Positions 14,245 through 19,527 of a DNA stretch of 19,527 nt are shown in pieces. The stretch comes from JARYMI01 sp037444845. GTDB taxonomy: Bacteria > Acidobacteriota > Aminicenantia > Aminicenantales > UBA8522. The translations under genes were made by a program, and so were the position numbers. The notes beneath the pieces were generated by a model that was given only the letters and a program-made list of their open reading frames with translations, did not search any database and was not told the DNA's origin. The first letter of the stretch is position 1; each line of letters opens with the position of its first letter. Location: NCBI GenBank assembly GCA_037444845.1, contig JBBILQ010000053.1:1-19527 (forward strand). The letters are read 5' to 3'.

Positions 14245-15672
14245 TTAACCGAGCGCAGCCAGAAACGCATGGGCCGGCATGACCAGGATATTTCCTTCGA
14301 GAATATTGAAATCAGACTTGGAAAGAAGAAGTCCCCTTCCTGCTTTCTTCAGGTGTCTAAAATTTTCGGCGCGGGTTCTTTCTCGATATTTGACTTCGAT
14401 TAATTGATGAAGTTTGCCTTCTCTGAAAACTAATAAATCGACTTCATGGTCAGGCTTCCAGTAAAATACTTCTCCTCCGAATTTATTCTTCAGGTGGGCA
14501 GCGATAATGGATTCAACGAGCGCCGCCTTGTTCGAGGGATTCATCAGGTAATCCATCGTTGTTCTCCACGGCTCAGGCGTCCCCCGCGACCAGCTCCGGA
14601 AAGCTTGAAAGAGAAAAGGGTCTTTGAAGTAGATTTTTTTTTGGCTTCGAAAAGCCGGGGAGGGTCTATCCAGGCTTTGGGACTTGAAAAAAACATCCCA
14701 GAGGAAAAGAAGCTCAAGGTCTTCGGCATAATCTCTGGCCGTATCGTGCTTGCCGATATCTGTCTCTCTGGAAATATCCCTCCAGTCAAAAGGATTCCCA
14801 TGCCTTTCCGTGATCCAGGTGATGATTTCTCTCAGATAGCTCTCTTTCTTTCCTATTCTGGTCACTTCTCCGATGATGGAATCTCGGTGGAGTTCATAGA
14901 CAAAATCTTCAACTTTTCCTGTCTTGAGAAAAGAATTGATTGGTCTCGGGAATCCACCAGTCAATATGTACTGGGTGAAAAGAGAGGCGAGTTTTCTATC
15001 TATCACTGACATCTCGAGAATTTTTTCTTGAATGTTTTTTGAGTCCAGGCCGAAAGAGATGTAGATGTCGGGAATTTTTTCTTTCATTTCAGGGGCAAAA
15101 GCAAAGACATACTCCCTGAAAGTCAGCGGCAGAAGTTTTTTGTCAAGGCCAGCCCGCTCCCCCCTTCGTCCGGGCATCCTCTCACCGCCTTTTTTTAAAT
15201 CGACAGCATTTGAACCCGTCATAATCGTCGTGATGTTCTCTAAAACGCCTTTGTCCGAAAGAGCCTTAATTGCTATCGCCCAGTCCCTGATGAATGTGAC
15301 CTCATCCAGGAAAAGATAGAGCCGCTTTGACCCGAGCACAGGCTTCATGAAAGCTATGTGGCCGTCGATCATATCGATGAGCTCTTTGAAATTCCTTATC
15401 CCCGCCAGTTCGCAATCCAGATAACAAATCTGGCGGGGATCAGTGCCATTGTGCAAGAGAGCTTCGATAAGGAGTTTGAGGGTTGTCGTTTTGCCGATTT
15501 GCCTGGGACCGCGGATGATATAGACAAGATCCTCGGTAAGAAGGATTTCATCCAGAATGGCCGGATGCCACCGCAACCGGGCTTTGTAGAATTCAGAAAG
15601 GTGCTTGTCTTGCCTGATTGCAGAACGATCTGCCCACCATGGATTATGCTCGGCGGTTCGTTCAATGCTCAT
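14245..15672 (-). CDS. AAA ATPase with DUF4143-like C-terminal domain (second copy)
   Basis: A second lone ATPase of the AAA_14/DUF4143 type, 475 residues from ATG 15672. Walker A is RGPRQIGKTT (about 54-63) and Walker B is LYLFLDEVTF, where the family's usual DEVQ reads DEVT. A TGSNA sensor follows. The C-terminal part has FYWKPDHEVDLLVF...LIEVKYRE, a clear D-ExK core of the PD-(D/E)XK nuclease fold, better preserved than in the first copy. The gene is visibly richer in A and T than the por and thiC genes, which may point to acquisition by transfer. No ribosome-binding site precedes the ATG; the bases there are occupied by TTGGCCAA repeats. A TTG at 15681 is a less likely start. It has a strong promoter at 15726-15752. 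Confidence 0.88.
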   Translation of the reverse strand: MSIERTAEHNPWWADRSAIRQDKHLSEFYKARLRWHPAILDEILLTEDLVYIIRGPRQIGKTTTLKLLIEALLHNGTDPRQICYLDCELAGIRNFKELIDMIDGHIAFMKPVLGSKRLYLFLDEVTFIRDWAIAIKALSDKGVLENITTIMTGSNAVDLKKGGERMPGRRGERAGLDKKLLPLTFREYVFAFAPEMKEKIPDIYISFGLDSKNIQEKILEMSVIDRKLASLFTQYILTGGFPRPINSFLKTGKVEDFVYELHRDSIIGEVTRIGKKESYLREIITWITERHGNPFDWRDISRETDIGKHDTARDYAEDLELLFLWDVFFKSQSLDRPSPAFRSQKKIYFKDPFLFQAFRSWSRGTPEPWRTTMDYLMNPSNKAALVESIIAAHLKNKFGGEVFYWKPDHEVDLLVFREGKLHQLIEVKYRERTRAENFRHLKKAGRGLLLSKSDFNILEGNILVMPAHAFLAALG

Positions 15673-15673
15673 T

Positions 15674-15713
15674 TTGGCCAATCAATTGGCCAAATTTAAC
15701 CAAATTTGGCCAA
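15674..15713. promoter_or_regulatory. Operator-like array of TTGGCCAA palindromes
   Basis: Three perfect 8-bp palindromes TTGGCCAA lie at 15674-15681, 15686-15693 and 15706-15713, and a one-arm variant TTAACCAA lies at 15696-15703. Start-to-start distances are 12, 10 and 10 bases, close to one helical turn. The array fills the space between the predicted transcription start and the ATG of the second ATPase gene and takes the place of a ribosome-binding site. It looks like an autoregulatory or repressor site. The pattern is seen; the binding protein is unknown. Confidence 0.6.
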
Positions 15714-15725
15714 TACAATGGCTAT

Positions 15726-15752
15726 ATTATATGTCATTACCATGTCTGTCAA
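15726..15752 (-). promoter_or_regulatory. Promoter of the second AAA/DUF4143 ATPase gene
   Basis: On the minus strand a perfect TTGACA (15752-15747) is followed after 15 bases by a perfect TATAAT (15731-15726); a 17-base-spaced TAATAT overlaps it. The predicted start falls near 15719, so the TTGGCCAA array would lie wholly within the short 5' leader. Confidence 0.55.
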
Positions 15753-15783
15753 GCAATTTGCTAAAATTTGGAAGGGAAAATTC

Positions 15784-15817
15784 AGGGACATGACCCGATT
15801 TTTTTAAATCGGGATCG
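15784..15817. repeat. GACCCGATTT-family dyad, right arm truncated
   Basis: AGGGACATGACCCGATTT, a T-rich loop, then AAATCGGGATCG. The inner stem is perfect (CCCGATTT/AAATCGGG) but the outer GTGTCCC of the right arm is missing. It is followed at 15829-15850 by a GTAAGCTGTCTCC string of the GGGGACAG family and at 15868 by an isolated TGGGACATGCCC. Confidence 0.6.
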
Positions 15818-16108
15818 GAGAAAACAGGTAAACAGGTAAGCTGTCTCCAATTTTTCTCCCCTCACTTTGGGACATGCCCTATTTATTTTCTTCTTCGAGT
15901 TAGCCTGGACTATTCACGAAATGAAAGGAAAAAATCCCCTCTCCCCATGTGGGAGAGGGTCGGGGTGAGGGGGATCATTCAAAGATTCCCCCTCCCCCCA
16001 GGGGAGGGGCCTGCTTTCTGGCATAATTTGTGAATAGGTCAGGTTAGAGAAATTGAAAATATGGGTGAACCGGGGGTCTTTCACGAATTATAAATCCCCA
16101 ATTTGTTG
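15818..16108. other. Repeat-filled gap between the endonuclease IV gene and the second ATPase gene
   Basis: No gene is supported. The region contains GGGGACAG-type strings (15829-15888) and the complete terminal-inverted-repeat element (15900-16045). The last ~60 bases before the endonuclease stop show no clear terminator. Confidence 0.55.
15900..16045. mobile_element. MITE-like element with terminal inverted repeats (most complete copy)
   Basis: The ends TAGCCTGGACTATTCACGAA (15901-15920) and ATTTGTGAATAGGTCAGGTTA (16025-16045) are imperfect inverted repeats of about 21 bases. Inside are a GGGAGAGGGTCGGGGTGAGG block and a CCCCCTCCCCCCAGGGGAGG block that can pair partly. The element is about 146 bp and has no open frame. 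A 48-base identical part occurs at 1-48 and a degenerate copy at 13956-14082. This fits a non-autonomous, miniature inverted-repeat element. No clear target-site duplication was found. Confidence 0.6.
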
Positions 16109-17059
16109 TTAGCCTTTTATTCTATATGAATGGTAGAGGTTTTTGAGCATCACGGCGTCGGTCTCCAGGTTCGGGCTTTCGCAGATGACCATCCCGGCTG
16201 CCCCGCAGTCCTTGAGCGCCCGGATCCAGCTATCGTAATGGAAATCAGACTCCCGAAGGTCGAGATGCTTGATCTCCCCTCTACCCCCGTAGAGCACGCC
16301 GGAGATGTGGACATGAAGGTTCTGGAGGACCTCTTCGCCCAGTTTCTTTGCGACTTTCCTCAGGACGCGCTGAAAATCCCGGTAAGAATTCGCTCCTCCC
16401 TCCCGGGCGTGGATGTGAGAAAAATCGAGGCAGGGGAGAAGACCTTCGACCTCGCGGCACAGGAATAACACCTCGTCCAGCGACCCGAACTGGGCCCTCC
16501 TCCCCATTGTCTCGATTCGCAGAGTGACCGCATTCTTTTCCGCCCTGAGTATGGACAGGATTTCCCGAAGCCCGGTTTTGATGGTTCTATAAGCGTCTTC
16601 AAAGGAACTTTGTCCGTAATAGCCGCCGTGGAAGACGACGTTGCGCGCGCCGCAGACTTCAGCCATCCGGCAGGTCGCCGTCAATCTTTCCTGGCTGGCC
16701 AACCTTTTCCCTTGTTCGGGCGAGTTAAAGTTGATGTAGTAGGGGGCGTGGGCGCTCAGCCGGATTCCACGAGCTTCCGCCTTTTTTCTGATCTCCTCGG
16801 CCGTTTCGCTCCTCATCTTTATGCCCTTGACGAACTCGACCTCCAAGCAGTCGAGCCCTATCTTGTGGACGTGTTCGATGGCCGCCAATGTTGTCGAGAT
16901 GGGTGCAGAGAGGGGAACCCCGGCTGTCCCGAAGAGAAGCCTTGCTGGCCTTGCGACTGCCCTCGCAGGCGACCCCTCCCCGGCCACTTCTGCCTCTCCA
17001 TCCGTGCCGGGGTGCAACGCCTTCTCCGCCTCCCCCCGCGCCTCAAAAACAGGTGTCAT
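16109..17059 (-). CDS. nfo: Endonuclease IV-type (Nfo) AP endonuclease
   Basis: A TIM-barrel, metal-dependent enzyme that in this family cuts DNA 5' to abasic sites during base-excision repair. The core begins RLLFGTAGVPLS (40-51), like the short archaeal/thermophile-type Nfo proteins. Likely metal ligands are His104 (SAHAPYYIN), His144 (VFHGGYY), Glu183 (RIETMG), Asp212 and His215 (CLDFSHIHARE), His251 (HVHISG) and Glu294 (CESPN). From ATG 17059 the product is 316 residues and starts with about 38 residues of low-complexity sequence absent from typical members. TTG 17017 and GTG 16987, both with purine-rich sites upstream, are alternative starts. With ATG 17059 the gene overlaps thiC by 17 bases, implying co-transcription. 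A related sugar-phosphate isomerase-type TIM barrel is the main alternative. Confidence 0.85.
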   Translation of the reverse strand: MTPVFEARGEAEKALHPGTDGEAEVAGEGSPARAVARPARLLFGTAGVPLSAPISTTLAAIEHVHKIGLDCLEVEFVKGIKMRSETAEEIRKKAEARGIRLSAHAPYYINFNSPEQGKRLASQERLTATCRMAEVCGARNVVFHGGYYGQSSFEDAYRTIKTGLREILSILRAEKNAVTLRIETMGRRAQFGSLDEVLFLCREVEGLLPCLDFSHIHAREGGANSYRDFQRVLRKVAKKLGEEVLQNLHVHISGVLYGGRGEIKHLDLRESDFHYDSWIRALKDCGAAGMVICESPNLETDAVMLKNLYHSYRIKG

Positions 17060-18476
17060 CAGCCTTCCCACGGGAGTTGAGGAATTGGCTGACGATGCGC
17101 ATGGCGCAGTATTCGCCGCACATGGAACAGGCCTTGGTTCTGGATCTCCTTCGTTTCCGGATTTCTGCGAATTTATGGGGGTCGATGACGAGTTTCTGCT
17201 GGGCGCTCCAGTCGAGCTGCTTGCGGGCCCGGGAGAGCTTGAGGTCTCGCTCCAGAGCGCCCTTGACGCCCTTGACGATGTCGGCGGCGTGGGCGGCGAT
17301 CTTCGAAGCGATGAGGCCGTCGCGGACGTCATCGACCGTGGGTAGGCCCAAGTGTTCGGCCGGCGTGACATAGCAGAGGAAGTCGGCGCCGGCGGCGGCC
17401 GCGATCGCGCCGCCAATAGCCGAAACTAAATGGTCATAACCAGGAGCGATATCCGTGACGAGCGGGCCTAACACATAAAAAGGCGCGTCGTGGCAAACGC
17501 GCTTCTGGAGCTTGACGTTCATCTCGACCTGGTCGAGAGGGATGTGGCCGGGGCCTTCGACCATGACCTGGACGCCGGCCTCCCAGGCCCTCTTAACGAG
17601 CTCGCCGAGCGTCAGGAGCTCTTCAACCTGAGGCCTATCCGTGGCGTCTAAAATCGAGCCTGGACGGAGGCCATCGCCGAGGCTCAAGGTGATGTCGTAG
17701 CGCCGGGCGATGTCTAAGAGCCTGTCATAGCCGGCATAGAGCGGATTTTCTTTGTTGTGGTGGAGCATCCAGGCCAAATGAAAAGCCCCGCCCCGCGAGA
17801 CGATGTCGGCGACGCGGCCCTGATTGCGCAGCCGGCCGATCGCCTTCTGGGTGAGGCCGCAGTGGACCGTCATGAAGTCGACGCCATCCTGTGCCTGGGC
17901 CTCGATCACGGCGAAAAGGTCGTCCTCGGTCATTTTGACGATCGAGCCGCGCCTATCAATGGCCTCGATGGCAGCCTGGTAGACGGGCACCGTGCCAAGG
18001 GGAATGGGGGAGCGGCTGAGGATGCGGTGCCGGATTCTGCGGAGGTCGCCACCCGTGCTCAGGTCCATGATGGCATCGGCGCCGTACCTGAGGGAAATTG
18101 CGACTTTTTTGAGCTCGTCTTCGAGCCGCGGAAAGTCGGCCGAGGTGCCGAGATTGACGTTTACCTTAGTCCGTAGGGAAAACCCGATCCCAGCCGGCCT
18201 CTCAGGGCCACCCTGGGTTTGGCGCTCTTCGCGGGCTGCCCGTGAACTCCGGGCCGGCCGAGGACCCATGGCCGGGCGCAAACGCCGCAATGGGCCTTCC
18301 GCCCCACAACGTCCCGGTCCCGCGCTATTTGGAATATGCCTGGGATTAAACGGGATGACGACTTTACCCGAAGCGATGAGAGCTAAGAGAGAATCCGGGT
18401 CAATCTCTTCGTCGGCAGCCACTTTTTTCATGGCCCGCGTGAGTCTTCCCTTGCGAGCATGTTCTAATTGTGTCAT
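17043..18476 (-). CDS. thiC: Phosphomethylpyrimidine synthase ThiC (short form)
   Basis: ThiC is the radical-SAM enzyme that turns aminoimidazole ribotide into the pyrimidine (HMP-P) of thiamine. The 477-residue product begins MTQLEHARKGRLTRAMKKVA, the usual start of the short archaeal/anaerobe form without the long N-terminal domain, which fixes ATG 18476. The core has LRTKVNVNLGTS, GADAIMDLSTGGD, FMTVHCG, SRGGAFHLAWM and EGPGHIPLDQVEMNV. The cluster motif near the C-terminus is CSMCGEYC, a CX2CX3C spacing, where the textbook motif is CX2CX4C. An Arg/Pro/Gly-rich insertion of about 44 residues (roughly 49-92) separates VVIPFNPRH from PAGIG. No thiamine riboswitch was found upstream. It supplies thiamine diphosphate, the cofactor of the por enzyme encoded nearby. 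Confidence 0.93.
   Translation of the reverse strand: MTQLEHARKGRLTRAMKKVAADEEIDPDSLLALIASGKVVIPFNPRHIPNSAGPGRCGAEGPLRRLRPAMGPRPARSSRAAREERQTQGGPERPAGIGFSLRTKVNVNLGTSADFPRLEDELKKVAISLRYGADAIMDLSTGGDLRRIRHRILSRSPIPLGTVPVYQAAIEAIDRRGSIVKMTEDDLFAVIEAQAQDGVDFMTVHCGLTQKAIGRLRNQGRVADIVSRGGAFHLAWMLHHNKENPLYAGYDRLLDIARRYDITLSLGDGLRPGSILDATDRPQVEELLTLGELVKRAWEAGVQVMVEGPGHIPLDQVEMNVKLQKRVCHDAPFYVLGPLVTDIAPGYDHLVSAIGGAIAAAAGADFLCYVTPAEHLGLPTVDDVRDGLIASKIAAHAADIVKGVKGALERDLKLSRARKQLDWSAQQKLVIDPHKFAEIRKRRRSRTKACSMCGEYCAMRIVSQFLNSRGKADDTCF
18201..18332 (-). other. In-frame GC-rich insertion within thiC
   Basis: These ~132 bases encode about 44 Arg/Pro/Gly/Ala-rich residues between two conserved blocks of ThiC that are normally close together. 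The stretch is more GC-rich than its surroundings, contains small palindromes (for example GGCCCTGAGAGGCC on the minus strand) and keeps the frame. It resembles an in-frame palindromic repeat insertion, but no second copy was found in the window. Confidence 0.45.
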
Positions 18477-18487
18477 TTCTTTAAGAT

Positions 18488-18493
18488 ATTATA
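18488..18493 (-). promoter_or_regulatory. Possible -10 box of thiC, implying a very short leader
   Basis: A perfect TATAAT on the minus strand lies 11 bases upstream of the thiC ATG. No good -35 box lies 16-18 bases beyond it (a TTGTAA is 22 bases away). If used, transcription would begin within a few bases of the start codon, giving a nearly leaderless message, in keeping with the lack of a good ribosome-binding site. Confidence 0.25.
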
Positions 18494-18541
18494 GTTTACA
18501 TCTCCCCGCCCAGGATTACAACTGGATTTGCGCGGATAACT

Positions 18542-18582
18542 GGGGACATGACCCGATTTTCTTAAATCGGGATCGTGTCCCC
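18542..18582. repeat. GACCCGATTT-family dyad, most complete copy
   Basis: Left arm GGGGACATGACCCGATTT, a TCTT loop and right arm AAATCGGGATCGTGTCCCC form a stem of about 18 pairs with one mismatch and one bulge. It begins a few bases after the stop of the TonB-domain gene, so it can also act as a stem-loop at the end of that transcript. It is related to the dyads at 14133 and 15784. Confidence 0.65.
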
Positions 18583-18586
18583 CGAA

Positions 18587-19504
18587 CTATTGTTTTGCCT
18601 CTTCTTTACGGAACTCGATTGCGATGGGCAGCCAGACCTTGACCCTGATTCCCTTGATCGTGGCTGGCTCGAACTTCCACTGCGCCACCGCCCGCTGCGC
18701 AGCCGCATCCAATTCAAGCGCCCCTTTTATTCCCCTTATCACCTCGGTCCTAACCACAGCCCCCGTTTCCGAAATGAGCGCATTGACCACAACCGTCCCT
18801 TCTATCCCTGCCCTTAGCGCCTCGGGAGGATATCTGGGTTGAATTCGCTTTATCGCCACTGGCTTGGTTTCTACCATCTCAAGCGGCACGAGACCGCCCT
18901 CTTTGATCTGGTCAAGGGTGACCGGTTGTATTTCCTGCAGTTCTTTTGGGGAGGCGCTTTCCGGCTCCTTTGCTTTTGTTGTCGGTGATTTCTGGGGAGA
19001 CTTAGGATCTTCCCTCTGGGCGGCAATCTTTTCTTGGGTTTCTGCCTTCCCTACGGGTTGAGCCGAACCTTTGACAGGAACAGGCCGCTGGGCAGGCCTT
19101 ATATTGAAAAAAATCAATAATTTATCAAGCTCAGGAAGCGCCGCCTCTGCTATTCCGGCCGACTCAAACCCTTCCTCTCCCATAAGCTCAGAAGCCTGTC
19201 GCAAGAAGTCTTCGCTCCTGGCAGTATTTTTAAGATAGTAATGGCATAAACCCAAATAGACATAAGCTTTGGCCCTCATAGTTTTATCCGCCATGAATCC
19301 AAAGGAAGCGATTTCGAACTTCCTGGCCGCGTCCGCGTATTTCTTGGCCAGGAATGCCTTCTCGGCTTTTTCAAACAGCCCCGTGTAAAAGGGATCAACC
19401 TGCTGAGAAGCAAGAACTTCTTGGGGAATAACGAGCGCCCACAGGATGGCCGGTCCTAAAAAGGCAGGAAAAATAAAGGACTTGCCTCTCTTCAGGTTAT
19501 TCAA
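18587..19504 (-). CDS. TPR-containing protein with TonB C-terminal domain
   Basis: The 305-residue product has an N-terminal hydrophobic segment (about 10-28, IFPAFLGPAILWALVIP) acting as a signal or anchor. An alpha-helical TPR-like region (about 36-130, with FEKAEKAFLAKKYADAARKF and AKAYVYLGLCHYYLKN) follows, then a Lys/Pro/Glu-rich linker (about 138-195), and a TonB C-terminal domain (about 215-298) with PRYPPEALRAGIEGTVVVNA and AVAQWKFEPATIKG. TonB domains pass energy from the inner membrane to outer-membrane transporters. Without an ExbB/ExbD pair nearby and with TPRs in front, this one may instead act in envelope assembly. The start is uncertain: TTG 19504 has GAGGCGGA 9 bases upstream, but the frame stays open to the window edge, so the true start may lie outside. 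Confidence 0.82.
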   Translation of the reverse strand: MNNLKRGKSFIFPAFLGPAILWALVIPQEVLASQQVDPFYTGLFEKAEKAFLAKKYADAARKFEIASFGFMADKTMRAKAYVYLGLCHYYLKNTARSEDFLRQASELMGEEGFESAGIAEAALPELDKLLIFFNIRPAQRPVPVKGSAQPVGKAETQEKIAAQREDPKSPQKSPTTKAKEPESASPKELQEIQPVTLDQIKEGGLVPLEMVETKPVAIKRIQPRYPPEALRAGIEGTVVVNALISETGAVVRTEVIRGIKGALELDAAAQRAVAQWKFEPATIKGIRVKVWLPIAIEFRKEEAKQ

Positions 19505-19527
19505 TTGGATTATTCCGCCTCGGATTC

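Noticed and set aside
17060..17416. Longer start for the endonuclease IV gene (435 residues)
   Set aside because: The extra ~119 residues are Ser/Pro/Arg-rich and lie out of frame on the same strand as conserved thiC sequence, so they are a frame shadow.
18477..18586. Thiamine (TPP) riboswitch upstream of thiC
   Set aside because: The 110-base gap contains a repeat dyad and a possible -10 box, but no CTGAGA-type conserved core of the TPP aptamer was seen.

Overview
The window looks like chromosomal DNA from a Gram-negative (diderm), anaerobic, probably uncultured bacterium. The diderm reading rests on a predicted outer-membrane beta-barrel, a TonB-type protein with a TPR region, and a periplasmic thioredoxin paired with CcdA. 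The anaerobic reading rests on a four-subunit pyruvate:ferredoxin-type oxidoreductase (porG, porD, porA, porB), an oxygen-sensitive class I fumarase alpha subunit and a short archaeal-style ThiC. This mix, with lone AAA/DUF4143 ATPases and dense intergenic palindromes, would fit a candidate phylum such as Aminicenantota or a relative. That placement is only an impression, because there is no rRNA or other marker gene here.

Layout. Seventeen protein genes are supported, sixteen on the minus strand and one (fabH) on the plus strand. From left to right: a membrane-anchored coiled-coil protein (112-972), a secreted M14 zinc carboxypeptidase (1112-2431) and an outer-membrane barrel protein (2658-3911). 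The barrel gene is divergent from fabH (4080-5075). A tlpA-ccdA redox pair (5083-6363) runs tail-to-tail with fabH. Next is a metabolic block transcribed leftward from about 10682: fumarase alpha (9743-10600), porG (9173-9727), a 316-base spacer, then porD-porA-porB (6486-8856) with 4-base ATGA overlaps. An accessory-looking stretch follows: two AAA/DUF4143 ATPases (10740-12041 and 14245-15672) on either side of an aldehyde dehydrogenase (12329-13750), with repeat-rich gaps at 12054-12328, 13751-14244 and 15673-16108. The right end holds thiC overlapping an endonuclease IV gene (16109-18476) and a TPR/TonB-domain protein (18587-19504).

How the genes fit together. The por subunits would oxidise pyruvate (or a related 2-oxoacid) to acetyl-CoA and reduced ferredoxin. 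Co-transcription of fumarase alpha ties this to C4-acid/TCA metabolism. FabH would feed acetyl-CoA into fatty-acid synthesis, and TlpA-CcdA delivers reducing power to extracytoplasmic thiols. These are ordinary housekeeping roles.

The unusual material is mostly non-coding. There are at least three families of intergenic repeats: a roughly 146-bp element with terminal inverted repeats, a dyad family built on GGGACATGACCCGATTT, and a GTCGTTGCGAGG-type repeat. There are also two operator-like arrays of short palindromes just downstream of good sigma70-like promoters, one at the fumarase-por operon and one at the second ATPase. ThiC carries an in-frame insertion of about 44 residues and a CX2CX3C cysteine motif. 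I saw no rRNA, tRNA, CRISPR array, complete insertion sequence or recognisable riboswitch, and no set of genes that clearly makes up a new multi-gene system.
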